Part shown: in pieces, positions 23,215 through 34,110 of the stretch
Position numbering within the stretch: position 1 is the first letter of the stretch
How the letters are laid out: the number at the start of each line of letters is the position of its first letter
DNA from: Silurus meridionalis
Taxonomy: Eukaryota; Chordata; Actinopteri; Siluriformes; Siluridae
DNA length: 64,000 bases
Reading direction: 5' to 3'
Assembly: GCF_014805685.1 (NCBI RefSeq)
Contig: NC_060911.1
Location: forward strand, 12,593,212 to 12,657,211
The notes under the pieces: generated by a model
Told to the model about the DNA's origin: nothing
Seen by the model: the letters and a program-made list of their open reading frames with translations, nothing else
Database searches by the model: none
Made by a program: the position numbers and the translations under genes

Positions 23215-23640
23215 CCATAAAGCTGGAGCCACTCAATTGTATAGCGTTATTTAGATGCACTATAATACAATTTTGCCTTCACTTGAACTTGTTCCAGCAT
23301 TACCCTGTGCACAAAGTAAGCTCCTTAAAGATCTGGTTTGCATGCTTTGGAGAAGGAGATCTCGAGTGACCTCCGATAGAGCTCTAAACTCAACCCTACT
23401 GAACACCTTTGGGATGAGTGTGAACGCTGACTGCACCCCAGGTCTCCTCACCTACATCATTACCTGCCTTTCATAATACCCTTGTGGCTGATGAAAACAA
23501 ATATCCATAAATCTACTCCAAAATTTAGTGAAACATCTTCCCAGAAGAGTGGAGGGAATTATAAGAGTAAATTGGGACTAAATGTGGAATGCAATGCTCA
23601 AAAATCACATACCGTACTAATGACCAGGTGACACCAATAT
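23215..23640 (+). mobile_element. Tc1/mariner-like remnant (copy 2)
   Basis: Close relative of 19126-19567: AAGCTGGAGCCACTCAATTG, GCTCCTTAAAGATCTGGTTTG, GAACACCTTTGGGATGAGTG, CTGCACCCCAGGTCTCCTCA, GACTAAATGTGGAATGCAATG. Plus strand, no ORF. Confidence 0.65.
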
Positions 23641-24429
23641 ATAAATATAATTAAGTATTTGGATACCTGACTTTTTGAGACATATATGGTTCTTCCCCAA
23701 ACTGTTAAAGCACAGTTGTCAAGGATGTCTTTGGATGCAGTAGCATTAAATTGTTTCTTGACACTGCTCAAATATTGTGGGCTTCTATAATTGCATTTTA
23801 ATGCATGTAGCAGAGCAGTGGACTGAAGTGGTTACATTAGCATACTTTAAACTGTAATTTGAATTATCATACACAGGCCAAATCCACTTAAAGCCTTCGG
23901 GGTTCAGTTCGGATCAGACATATCCATTATTCTCGTCCAAGAATTGTCTTTTTATCTTAATGTCCTACTGAATTTGACTTAAAATTTCCAGCTTAAATAG
24001 ATACAATTATATTCTCGTCGAAAAAGTGCATGTTTCAAAATGTATGCTTAAGAGCTAAACTGGAGTTTATTACACGTTTTTGGATATTCATCATGGGCGT
24101 AGATCTAACATTTGGTCGGCGTGCCATTATGTTTTTATTGTTGCGTCTATCAGACCAGGAGGAACGAGTGGTAAGTAGCATAACTGTAAACTTATACAAA
24201 ATCTAAAATTGGGCTTTGAAAAACCAAAAACAGAAAAGAAAAATACACGCTCTGTCACTGGGGCAAGTGAACTTTAAATTTTGTCATCGCTATTTTCATC
24301 ATAAGATCGAAAAATCGTAAGTCAGACCATCAAAACTCGGGGAATACCTGTATATGCTTTACTCAGAAATATAGACATTTCCTCCAAAATCCTTCTCATT
24401 TGACCTGGAGTTAGTTATATTGGGGGAAA
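23641..24429. other. Intronic DNA with scraps of TIR repeats
   Basis: 23690-23765 (AACTGTTAAAGCACAGTTGT) resembles the start of the Tc1-like family. 24300-24355 (GATCGAAAAATCGTAAGTC, CAAAACTCGGGGAATACCTG) is an end of the CCCCGACTTACGATGG repeat. Both are short and decayed. Confidence 0.35.
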
Positions 24430-24560
24430 GTGGCAGTGGTGCTGCCACTGCTGGGCCCCTAAGCAAGGCCCTTAACCATCAACTGATTAGCTGAAGAAAT
24501 TACATATTTGTAATTCCCTTCGGTTTGAATAAGAGCGTCTGCTAAATGCCGTAAATGTAT
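24430..24560 (+). mobile_element. V-SINE-like SINE, 5'-truncated
   Basis: Only the body and tail remain: GCTGCCACTGCTGGGCCCCT, AAGCAAGGCCCTTAACCATC, GAATAAGAGCGTCTGCTAAATG and CCGTAAATGTA. Confidence 0.75.
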
Positions 24561-26340
24561 TTCCTAATGTATCTCATGCAGGCCGAAGTCTTTCTAAGAG
24601 CATTAAGTGGAAATATAGGATGCATTAATGCAGCAATGGAGTCGTAAGTTTTATGCATGTGCACTGCTTAAGTGGTCAAGGACAAGAAACCCACAAACAT
24701 AAATAGGGTTTTATGCTAAAGTAATCGATTCTGAGTTCATTGCCCTGATATATATTTGTTTTTGTTTTTTTTCGATGGAAACGTCTATAGTTCATGCTCT
24801 AATTAAAGCTTGGTGATGCAAATTGTTGGGTTGCTATATAAATTTTACAAATGCAGGATTGTATTGTATTGCAATATGAATGTAGTGGGGGGTTCTCAAA
24901 CATGGGTATCAAAGTAGCGACTGAGATACAAGTTTTTTGTGTTGCTAAAATGTTTAAACGGAAGGCGTATGTCTTGAATCTTTAATATCATTAAAATTAA
25001 CATTCCTGTGAAGTGTGATTCCTGCGATTCCTGTCCTGTGTGGCTTTCTTTGCTAAGTAGATATAATAAGATCTCTCAGGTTTTATCTTTCCCAGACTCA
25101 ACTTGCTGCAAATCAGATCTTAAATAACACGTACTGGCTTTTAGACATTCTCAGATTAAATTTTATACGCATGACCACCGCATTTCGCTCTGGAGCCCTG
25201 ATACTGCGACATTCCGACACCACAGGGAGAGTGTTAATAATCTATAGAACCTATAAAGGTAACTCCACTTGCTGGTCACATTAGAAACTCCTATGCAATT
25301 CTCATTTCTGCAGTAATCTAATCAGAATATCACATGGCAGCAACACAATGTATGCAATCAAAATGCAAATGCATTGTAATTAAGAGCTTTAGGTAATGTT
25401 CATATTAAACATTAGAATGGGGGGGGGGTGATCTGGTGATCTTTGTGAATATGGTATGGTGGTTGCTGGTTTGAGGATTTTTTTTTTTTTTTTTTAGAAA
25501 CAATTAGTTAACAAAAAGACGAGGAGGGTCTGCACGCAGAAACAATTTGTTGTTTAGAGAAAGATCAGAGAGGAATTGATAATTTCTCTGAGCTAATAGA
25601 ATGTCTATAGTAGGGGTGTCCCTGACCAAGAACCAAACTGTAGTCGACTGATAGAGATAGAGTTTATTTTCTTTCACAATCAGAAACAACTTTCTAATAA
25701 AGCTACCAAAACCGCCGTTTAAGCGATGAAACTGACGATGCCTTTTACAAAAATCATTTTAAAGCTTTTAAAACATATGTATACACGATTCCTGATAACG
25801 TTTTAAGGCCGCGATGTACAGCACACAAATATATGGAAGATAATGCATTTTGGATCAATAAACATACAAAAATAACTGCCAAAAAGCCACACTGCAGATG
25901 GGATTTGCATTTCACTCTAAGTAAAGCGCGGCATTGATGCGTTCGAAAAACAAACAAAAATGTGGGGGGGGATTAGGTTAAATCACGTAAGTTAAAAATA
26001 TTCTTTAAAAGCTAATTTATTTTAACATTTATATTTACAGCATTATCATAATAGGCTGTATATTGGGAGAATTGAATTGAATTTAATTGAATAACAACTC
26101 TGTGAAGATTTGACTGTGAGATTGGTTGTGGAATCAGGCTCCTTAAAGCTTCAACTATTCAGGGTCAAGTCTAGTCTTTCAAACCTTGAGGTGAATGGGT
26201 TACAACAGCAGAGGTCCATCACTTCCACTCCTGTCAGCAAAGAACAAGGATTCAAGGCTCCATTGGGCACCTGGACAGTTGACCAGCTGATTGGTTGATA
26301 AAATAACTCCATGGTGTGTGGTGCAGGTGAATGTTGATCA
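24561..26340. other. Intronic DNA with two fragments of the GGCCACTTTATTA element
   Basis: 25255-25360 (ACTTGCTGGTCACATTAG, TTCTGCAGTAATCTAATCAG, TCACATGGCAGCAACACAAT) and 26110-26300 (CTTCCACTCCTGTCAGCAA, AGAACAAGGATTCAAGGCTC) are internal pieces of that family. A G run lies at about 25421-25430 and a T run at about 25480-25495. The rest is unclassified. Confidence 0.45.
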
Positions 26341-26344
26341 AATA

Positions 26345-26610
26345 CAGTCTTCTTCTTCGTCTTTCAGCTGCTCCTATTAGGGGTCACCACAGCGGATCAT
26401 CCGTCTCCATAATCCCTGTCCTCTACATCTGCCTCTTTCAACCCAACTACCTGCATGTCTTCCCTCACCACATCCATGAACCAACTCCCTGGCCTTCCTC
26501 TTTTCCTCCTTCCTGGTGGCCCCATCCTCAGGATTCTCCTACTGATATACCCCATGTCCCTCCTCTGCACATGTCCAAACCATCTCAATCGCGCCTCCCT
26601 CACCTTGTCT
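26345..26610 (-). pseudogene. RTE-type LINE 3' end with C-terminal reverse-transcriptase ORF remnant
   Basis: On the minus strand a 68-codon frame (26603 back to 26397) reads REARLRWFGHVQRRDMGYI, then RRILRMGPPGRRKRGRP and FMDVVREDM. The LRWFGHV-R and PG-RKRGRP motifs are typical of the extreme C-terminus of RTE-clade ORF2 proteins. After it comes the tail (GATCCGCTGTGGTGACCCCT, AATAGGAGCAGCTG), ending in GAAGAAGAAG. Everything upstream, including the catalytic domain, is missing. Confidence 0.8.
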
Positions 26611-27309
26611 CCAAAACGTCCTACATGCGTCCAAAATTGGAACCCCCCAGGAGTTCAGAAAATCCCCGAATTTTGGACGCACCCCAGCAACCCCTATGGT
26701 ACCTTAGTGAATTCATCCAGACATTACGCTAGTAAATTTGTTCCTTTTTGCTGCATACTCAACAGAAAATGTGAAGTAAGGGACATAAATGCTTTATTTA
26801 TAATTTAAAAGTTCTGTGTTGCCGAAATACGACAGAGTTTAGTTTAGTAAATAAGGACATTCCTAAACATGAAGTGTTAAAACAACTTTGCATCACTTCA
26901 CATGTTCGCTTTTGTCCCCAGGCTGGTGAACCATTGAAAACTAACTGCTGGTGGAAAAAATAAATGGACTTAATGCTTTAAAATGTAAAGCTTGGATCCT
27001 TTAAACCCATTCATATTCATGGTGTAAGTTTGGGATCTGTAAAATGAAATGTCTCCTCTATAATAAAGCTCTCACATCAATTCAAATGAGTTTTTGCCGT
27101 TTTGCTTTTCTTGCACTCAGAGATGTTCGTATCTTACACACACATGACCACATTATTATGTGTATGTTTAATGGCCTGTTTGATAGTCCTGCAGACTCGC
27201 ACTGGATTACTGTCTTTTTTTCTTATTATGAACAGTCAGTAAAGAATATTGGTGTATGGTCAGGGTAATGATATTCCGGGGGCCAGGACTGAGAAGGCCT
27301 GATAGAAAG
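26611..27309. other. Intronic DNA, unclassified
   Basis: No recognised repeat or exon. 26640-26690 is locally GC-rich and may still belong to the RTE fragment. Confidence 0.35.
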
Positions 27310-27745
27310 TACTGTATTTGAAAAGACTTTATTCAAAAGCGTTCCGTGTTAAGAAGAGGCTTGAACAATTGATGCTAAGCGTTTTCTCTTGTCATTTCGA
27401 GACTGGAATTATGCAACTCTTCGCTGCGAGGTCTACCTCTGAACATAGTTTTCTTACAAGTTTTCTCCCGCATCAGATTAAAAAAAACACTGAAGCTTGC
27501 CTACAAAGCCAAAAATGGACCAACACCAGTTTACCTCAAAGCTTTGATCGGCTCTTCCTTACATCTTCTAGCACTGCTCAACTGGTTCCACCATCTTTGT
27601 GATATATTTCCTTCCAGCAGAGTTTAGTCTGATGGTATTCTAAGTTTGTAACCTGGTGAACCAGTGTTGATTTATTCATCGATTGAGACTTGTACGTCAT
27701 TCTGGATGAGAGCGTCCGCTAAATGCTGTAAATGTTACCTAAACA
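27310..27745 (+). pseudogene. LINE 3' end whose tail is shared with the V-SINE-like SINEs
   Basis: The stretch from about 27490 encodes, with breaks, a LINE C-terminal signature (KAKNGPTPVYLKALIGSS, then LVPPS). The 3' end ATTCTGGATGAGAGCGTCCG, CTAAATGCTGTAAATG matches the tails of the SINEs at 21676, 24430, 42185 and 60434. It is therefore a copy of the probable LINE partner of these SINEs. Confidence 0.6.
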
Positions 27746-27844
27746 CTTGTAGGCCTATAGTGGCATAATTAGGTTCACACTAATTAAAAAGCTTATAGTG
27801 TCTATAAAGCAATAAAACTCCTTTGCACAATATAAAAAATACAG

Positions 27845-28145
27845 ACGGCCCCTGATTAATGATGGTTTAAAATATTTTACAAGCTTGGTGCAGCAGGCAA
27901 ATGTAGCTGGGTATGCTCCGCCCAGCACTCGCAAAACCGCCACCGGTCCATGCGCTCGCTCTCACATACATTACAGTAGTGTAGATTTAACTATTCAATT
28001 AATAGATTATTGGCATTAGACTATACGACCCCATATCACCATTCTTTAAAACTCCTGGCTGGGCCATATATCAGCTTACGATCTTTTATAAGTTATGATG
28101 GGGTCATCGGAGAGCATCTCCATTGTAAGTCAGGGGCTACTGTAT
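27845..28145. mobile_element. TIR element of the CCCCGACTTACGATGG family (copy 1)
   Basis: Left end CAGACGGCCCCTGATTAATG, right end TTGTAAGTCAGGGGCTACTG: inverted relatives. The inner phrase CACCATTCTTTAAAACTCCT recurs at 45798-45820. Other copies: 45640-45895 and a split copy at 50455-51005. No ORF; MITE-like. Confidence 0.6.
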
Positions 28146-28184
28146 ACATTCCCCCATGTCCAGTATACTATCGGTACGTTAGTT

Positions 28185-28550
28185 GACTGGTTCACTGGGA
28201 GCAGCTCTGATTGTAACGTCTAATAGCAGCAGGAAGAAAAGACCTTCTGTATCGCTCGTTCAGACACTTAGGATGTAACAGTCTGTCACTGAAGGAGCTG
28301 CTCAGTGATGAACTGCCTCATCCAGAGGATGAGAGATGTTCTCCAGTAATGACAGTTTAGCTACCATCCTCCTTTTTCCCACCTCTTGTACAGTGTCCAG
28401 GGGAGTCTCCAGGACCGAGCAGCCTTTCTGATCAGCTTGTCCAGTCTCTTCCAGTCTGCAGTACCACCAGCAGACCACACCATAGAAGATGGCTCAGGCC
28501 ACCACAGTCAAAAACGTTCTTCAGTAGCTCTACCTGCACTCAAAGGGAGA
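28185..28550 (-). pseudogene. LINE C-terminal fragment, minus strand
   Basis: Read on the minus strand, 28265-28205 gives ERYRRSFLPAAIR, the end signature of several fish LINE ORF2 proteins. Upstream sequence (CTGGAGACTCCCCTGGACAC and so on) belongs to the same degenerate frame. The clade is uncertain. Confidence 0.5.
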
Positions 28551-28659
28551 GCTACTGAAGACCTTTTTTTGACCCTGTGGTGGCCTCATCCATCTTCTGT
28601 CTTTATCTACATCTTTTTCTATGTTCATCTTCATCTACATTTAATGCATTTCAAACACC

Positions 28660-28952
28660 TGCAATTTGCACTAGATCTCCGCAATGTGTCAATACGCCAA
28701 GCGAAGTCTGCAGAAGCCAAATCTGGTGATTATGGTGTGTGTACGTAAGTGAGATCATGTTGTTTCACGTGTTGAGAGAGCTCGGTGACAGGGTGCACAC
28801 GTGGTCAGAATAGCGCCAGCTCCAAACACAAGACGATGTAATTTGGCAAACTGACTTATGAAGGTCAGTGCTCCATGTGACTGTGCGTGCAGCTTTGTGC
28901 TGCCATCTGTTGGCTGTTATGAATCTAGTCTTGAAACTTTTTAAAACCACCT
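28660..28952 (-). mobile_element. Mariner remnant, related to 4106-4520
   Basis: GCGAAGTCTGCAGAAGCCAA, ATCTGGTGATTATGGTGTGT and GTGAGATCATGTTG are shared with 40500-40570. The right end (GTCTTGAAACTTTTTAAAAC, CACCTTA) is a decayed form of the GAGGTGGTATCAAAAAGTTT terminal repeat in inverse. Confidence 0.6.
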
Positions 28953-29632
28953 TATATACGATGGCGTGTTAATGCCACGTAAAATAAATAAATAAATAAA
29001 TCTTTGATTACGAGAATTAAGTCGGAATAATTTGAGAAAAGAGGCGTTGCTGGTGTTCAACTCCTTCAGGGTCGATTTCTTTAATCATCTTCAAAGTCTC
29101 CTAACCTAAGGTAGAATTTAACCAAACCCTCCACATCCGTTTTATACAAAAGAGAAAAGCGATTCCAATGTAATTTCGTATTGTTCCTAATTTATTCTGC
29201 ATTTATTCTTGTAATTTTGAGTTTATTCTCAAAAGATTAAATTTCATATATATATTAATTATATATCATTTATAGTATAATTGTAAATTGCTATGTGGCA
29301 TATCACTTAGAGTTGAGTCACAATAAAACCCCAGGGATCAATATGTTCTCACTGAATGAAAAGAAAAAAAAGGAAATTGTTTTTTCAGGAGAATCATATT
29401 GGACATTAGTGCAAAATTGCACCCATCACACTGCATCATTCAGACATTGTTGTTCTTAGACATATTTTTTTACACCCTGCCACCCCCTCCTGAGTACAGC
29501 AATACAAGTCATGCAGTGTTCCATCTAGTTTTTTAAAAAAAATAAATAAATAAAAAATTGTGCTCAACAAATTCAAATTTGGACTCTCTTGAGTGTCTCG
29601 TTGATGTAAAAAAAAATTTACATGTTTTGTAG
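28953..29632. other. Intronic DNA, unclassified
   Basis: Short (AAAT)n-like runs at 28982-29002 and 29534-29556; nothing else recognised before the acceptor of exon E. Confidence 0.45.
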
Positions 29633-29862
29633 GTCATCCTGGCAACAGAACAGTCTGGCGGATGCTGTTGTAACCTCTGATGTATTCGGTTCCCCCAGAG
29701 GAGCAGGCCACCTTAAACTTCTGCCAACCATGGCCTCGTTGGCATGCTCTGAAGAACCATGTCTCAATGGTGGCACGTGTCATCGGTTGTCCATGCCAAG
29801 TGGTGCTGCATCCTTCTTCTGCAACTGCCCTCTAAATTACACCGGTCGCCTGTGTGAAAAAG
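29633..29862 (+). CDS. eys: EYS-like exon E: linker plus a complete EGF-like domain
   Basis: A 230-bp exon with acceptor TTTTGTAG and donor GTACCA. The first base completes a Lys codon after GDC; the exon exits with one base of the next codon. About 36 residues of linker (SSWQQNSLADAVV... to PTMASLA) precede a six-cysteine EGF module: CSEEPCLNGGTC, a loop of about 13 residues, FFCNCPLNYTGRLCEK. Cysteine spacing fits EGF (C1-C2-C3, C4-x-C5, C6), and N-G-G-T-C and Y-T-G-R-L-C are canonical. There is no acidic D/N-x-D/E calcium-binding lead-in, so it is a non-calcium-binding type. In EYS, EGF repeats alternate with LamG domains just like this. The long linker may be lineage-specific. Confidence 0.85.
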
Positions 29863-29887
29863 GTACCATACCCTTAATTAAAATACA

Positions 29888-30120
29888 ACCCTAATTCCAA
29901 AAAAAGTTGAAGAAGCACACTGTGTAAAATGTAAATGTTTTAAAGTTGCACCATGTGTGTATAATACAGGATTTCAGCTGCTTGACAGTTCTGGGTTTTC
30001 TTTGTTGTGTTTTTTGTTTAATGATGTTTTCAAATGGTGAAAAATCTAGACTGCAGGCAGGCCAGTTCTTCTACTGTGAAGTCATGCTATATTATAATAG
30101 ATCAGTTAGCATTTTCTTAG
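29888..30120. mobile_element. CAACCCC-end element, internally deleted (copy 3)
   Basis: Left end ACAACCCTAATTCCAAAAAAAG and GTGTAAAATGTAAATG, then jumps to TTTCAGCTGCTTGACAGTTC, TGGGTTTTCTTTGTTGTGTT and AGACTGCAGGCAGGCCAGTT, wording found about 300 bp in from the end of the 51725 copy. It starts only 25 bp after the exon E donor. Confidence 0.65.
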
Positions 30121-30121
30121 G

Positions 30122-30193
30122 TCCCTGGTGGTCTAGTGGTTAGGATGCGACGCTCTCACCGCTGCGGCCCGGGTTCGATACCTGGTCAGGGAA
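30122..30193 (+). tRNA. tRNA-Glu(CUC)-like head of a SINE (pseudo-tRNA)
   Basis: 72 nt, the length of tRNA-Glu. The acceptor arm TCCCTGG pairs with TCAGGGA; the A box (TGGTCTAGTGGTTAGGAT) and B box (GGTTCGATACC) are intact. The anticodon loop CTCTCAC holds CTC. The anticodon stem CGACG/CGCTG has one A-C mismatch. A SINE body follows directly (CAGCCATTAGGGTTGCACAA, AGCCTTAGTGCCGGTCCCAA), shared with 9762-10018, so this is a SINE head rather than a functional tRNA gene. Confidence 0.7.
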
Positions 30194-30300
30194 CCAACCC
30201 CAGCCATTAGGGTTGCACAAGCCTTAGTGCCGGTCCCAAGCCTGGATTTTTTTTACTTTTTTCTCTTTTTAGTTTTTTTTTTTTTTTTTTTTTTGGTGGG
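30194..30300 (+). mobile_element. Body of the tRNA-Glu-headed SINE, 3'-truncated
   Basis: Continues the element begun at 30122 through GTCCCAAGCCTGGAT and then runs into a T-rich stretch. The distal tail seen in the 9762-10018 copy is absent. Confidence 0.7.
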
Positions 30301-31477
30301 GTAGTGGTGGTTATTATTTATTTATGTACTACCAACAGCTGCTCACAATCGTTTATGCAGTCAGCACTTTGCAGCAGGTGCTTTTCTTTCTCCCACTCTA
30401 GAAAATGGTCATAAAATTTTAATAGCACCTCCTGCAGTACAGGAGAATTTGTACATGACCGCCAGTGCAAAACCCTAGAAAGTAAGTAAACTCGTAAGCT
30501 GGCAAAAAACGGATTTGAATTATTTTCCTCCTACACCTTCCATCTTAAACTCATTTTAAACGTTCGTGTCTTGACAAACCGATTCGGTTCCTGCAGTAAA
30601 AATCATATAAATAAATACAATTCTATATAAATCCTGTTGCTGATAGTTTTATCTTGGATGGTCCTTTCAAAATGTTGGTATGGTTGTTGGTGCCAGATAG
30701 ACTGGATTCAGTATTTCATTTATTTATTTTATTGATGATGTAATAAATTCTCAGTGAAGAGAGCACATGGTAATTCTAATACTGAATTGCAAGTGGCTTT
30801 TATTGTAATTCCAGCTGCACACATTGAAGCAAATTAGGACATAAGCAGGGGAACGTAAAGTAAAATGGAAAAAAAAAAACGCAACGCTTCGATGGGCTCT
30901 TCTGCATATCTCCTGTATGTCTGGCATCAGTCTCCATTTATCAGGCAAAAAACTCTGTGAACGCATTATAGATCTCACTGAAGTGTTAAACGCTTTCCTG
31001 TTTAAGTCGGCATCCAAAGCTTTAACACTGGGGAGGAACTAATTTCTAAAGTTTGAGTTGTTGTTGTTCTTCTCTTCTTACTTCCCACCATCCAGCTAAT
31101 AACGGCATCTTTTATTAGTTGGATCAGGTGTGCTGGGTCGAGTTAAAAGGCATGGAACTTTAAAGTGCACTAATTGTGTTTTCATTGTATTTTCTACCGC
31201 TATCCCCTTTTGTTTTTCCCCTTTTTTTCCGTGCCATCGTCGATAAGCCGATGCCCAGGTGCAGGGCTAATTTGCAGAGCCCCAAGTTCATTCTATAGAT
31301 CTCTATCGATGCAATACTCGGAATTTCTTGTGCTGAATAACTATGAATTAATAAAAAAATCGCTCTTTTCCTTTAAATAAAAAATAAATAAATTAGCAAA
31401 TAAAAATCTCACAGCTTGGAGTTACTTTGTGCTGAGGTTTTTATTCATTTATTTATTTTTAACTTCTGTTTCCTTGC
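30301..31477. other. Intronic DNA, unclassified
   Basis: No exon, RNA gene or classifiable repeat seen. A-rich and T-rich short runs only. Confidence 0.45.
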
Positions 31478-31632
31478 TGGAACTAATTACATTACATTTA
31501 TGCTATTTGGAAGGCACCCTTATCCAGAGCAGTTAAGTTTTAAGGGCCTTGTTTAGGGGCCCAGCGGTGGTGCCGGGATTTTGACTTTCCAATCCCAAGC
31601 TTAATCTCTTAACCACTGAGCTATTGGACCAC
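31478..31632 (-). mobile_element. V-SINE-like SINE, minus strand
   Basis: Reads on the minus strand from a head remnant (AGCTCAGTGGTTAAGAGATT) through GGGCCCCTAAACAAGGCCCT to a tail (TCTGGATAAGGGTGCC, CAAATAGCATAAATGTAATG). Confidence 0.75.
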
Positions 31633-31744
31633 CTCCCCAGCACCAAGTGTAAATGTCTTAATTATAATTTATTCTGATTAAATATTATTTTATTGTTATT
31701 TAAAAGAAATGAACAATAAAATTTTCCTCTTGAGTCTCAGAAGT

Positions 31745-31963
31745 CCTAAGGGGCCATGCATACAAAATTTTTTTTTCCTGTTTTCTCGACATCACAAACG
31801 CTGTTTTCTTGTGATCTCTACAAAGCAATAGTAGTTTTCTCGTGATCTTTACATCACAAATTTATAATCCCGACTTAATTTTCCTCAGGATCTCAACGTT
31901 CTCGTGATCGCAACGTGAACAATCCGTTTTCTCATGACGTGATTGTATCGCGAGAAAATCTCG

Positions 31964-32025
<62 letters not shown>

Positions 32026-32355
32026 TGGAAATACGCTTTGCCGTCTGAAATCTCTATCAAAATTACTAAATTCCCGCGGCAAATACGAGCCATGTTACTG
32101 CTGCCTCTACAACAAGCTACTATTGCCGAAAACACAGGGAAATAAAGTCGTGATAAGGATAAAACAATTTTTGTTATTTTGAGATCACAAGAAATTTGAG
32201 ACATAACAACGAGAAAACAACTTTCGTCTTTTGTACATGATTATGAGAAAACAACTTTATGATGTGAAGGCAGAGAGAAAATGTAGACGTGATGACGAAA
32301 AAAAAAAACGTTTGTCGCCATCACGAGAAAATTATTCCTGTGTGCGTTTGTATTT
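31745..32355. mobile_element. Second foldback-type element, TTCTCGTGATC subrepeats, split by (TA)n
   Basis: The left arm (31775-31950) repeats TTTTCTCGTGATC/TTTTCTTGTGATCTCTAC-like units. The right arm (32180-32335) carries the inverse (GAGATCACAAGAAA, ACGAGAAAACAAC, CATCACGAGAAAATTATTCC). The outermost ends (GCATACAAAATTTTTTTTTC against ACAGGAATAATTTTCTCG/CAAATACAAACGCACACAGG) are loosely inverted. A (TA)28 array sits at 31967-32022, near the centre. No transposase. Confidence 0.6.
31967..32022. repeat. (TA)28 microsatellite
   Basis: Uninterrupted dinucleotide array. ORFs through it on either strand are repeat-encoded. Confidence 0.97.
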
Positions 32356-33788
32356 GCCGCCTCTAGTTAGCGCTGTTTCGCGATCGTCATTTCGCCACTA
32401 AAAGGACAAATTGAATCCTGTTATTAGGTATCGATAACACAATGTTTTAAGTGACTGAAAATGGTCAATTAAGGTACTTATTCCGGGAATGTTCTTGTGT
32501 GAGATGATGTTAAAATAGTTTTAAAATTTATACCTACGCATTATTTCGAGTTTATAATAATAAATAATAGATCAAATCTAAAATGATTTTTCTATGGTGT
32601 GTGTGTGTGTGCTTGCGAGTGCGTACGTGTGCGAACGCCCGCCGTCTTCGTGATTGCGGTTTCCGGATGAGTTTTGCTACAACCTATTTTTTTTGTTGTC
32701 GTTGTTCTCAGCATGGTGCAGAAAAAGAGAGGGCTACCTTTCATCTTAATGGTGCTATTGCTTCTCAGGTGGCTTCGTTTTCACCCCAGAACAAATTTCT
32801 CCAAAGACGGACACTATTTGTAGAAGTTTAATTTTCCCCTAGACCTAATGTTCCTCGGGAAACATCTCATTTAAAGTTTGATCACACCGAAGGAGCGTTT
32901 AGTCTCTCGGCTGCCGTGAACGTGCGATGAGCGACATCACAGGAAGCCGCTGTGGTGTATAATATCAGCGTTTACATCCAAGCTAATTGGGGCCCATAAC
33001 GTTTAATGCACTTTAAAAAAAAGCTTTGTCTTTTTCTCTCAGCTTGCGGTATAAAAATAAAAAATCAAAAGCTTTCGGCACAAACGCAGGCCACGATTGA
33101 TGTTAACTGAGTAACTTTGACTGAATTGGACCAGCAATCAAAGTGTGCCATATGCTATACATCACTGACCAGTGGGTTTCTGAGACACACACATGCATCA
33201 TGCATGGTACAAAGTATTGTATTGCAACTACATTTCCACGTATGATTTTCTTTCATTTTTATGTTCTATATTTTTAAGATATGTAGTATACTTTTTACTG
33301 CGCTAATATAAGCATGCAAAACAGTAGGAACGTTTAATAAAGCGTTTTTATACGCACTAAGAGATGAGCATGCCTCCTTTTTTTAATGAACACTCTTTGA
33401 GCGAGCGATTTAAATCGAGTAGTTAAGCTAGAGCGATCTGGCCGTTTTTATATCTCCGGGGGCATTTAAGCCGACAATATGCAGTCGCGTTATAGTTATT
33501 CATCAACATCGTCCTGAGACGGACTTTCCGGCGCGGATTATATCTTGAATTCCATCATCTCGGGGGTTGAAATGTTAAACGTAACGCGTCTCGAATATCA
33601 CGAGGCGGCTCGGGTATCTCTTTCGGTCTTTGTGGGATTGGAGTTCAAATATGGATTTATGCTAATATCATTCATAGCTTCATTTACGGCCTTTACTGAG
33701 AACATTCATGGCTTTGAATTATACATATTGATTGATGAGCATGTAGTCTGCCATAAACACAAACAGGCCATAGCTGTTAGAACGCAGG
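32356..33788. other. Intronic DNA, unclassified
   Basis: A short (TG)n run near 32598-32611. No exon motif found. The segment 33380-33600 has several CpGs but nothing I can name. Confidence 0.4.
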
Positions 33789-33930
33789 TGTAGATAGATA
33801 GATAGATAGATGGATGGATGGATGGATGGATGGATGGATGGATGGATAGATAGATGGATAGATAGATGGATAGATAGATAGATGGATAGATAGATGTAGA
33901 TTGAGTGAGATAGATGGATAGATGGATGGA
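33789..33930. repeat. Compound (GATA)n/(GATG)n microsatellite
   Basis: Interleaved ATAG and ATGG tetranucleotide blocks with some interruptions (GATAGATGGATAGATAGATG type). Confidence 0.95.
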
Positions 33931-33974
33931 CAGACAGACATTGATTTTGTGGATATTTGTGCTCTTTCAGCCAT

Positions 33975-34110
33975 AACAGATGTAGGCGAGGTGAGGCGGT
34001 TTGGGGTGCAGTCAGCGTTCACATTCACCCCAAAACAGAACATCTTCAACTCCAACCTGTGTAAAGCATATATTCATGGTGCTGCTTTTGTTTGCCCCAG
34101 ACAGGGGCAT
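33975..34110 (-). mobile_element. Fragment of the Tc1-like repeat, minus strand
   Basis: GATGTAGGCGAGGTGAGGCG, GTTTGGGGTGCAGTCAGCGT and TTCACATTCACCCCAAAACA are the inverse of the transposase-derived segment in 19126-19567. Confidence 0.55.

Noticed and set aside
30122..30193. Functional tRNA-Glu gene
   Set aside because: A SINE body follows immediately, a second copy with the same body exists at 9762-10018, and the anticodon stem has a mismatch.
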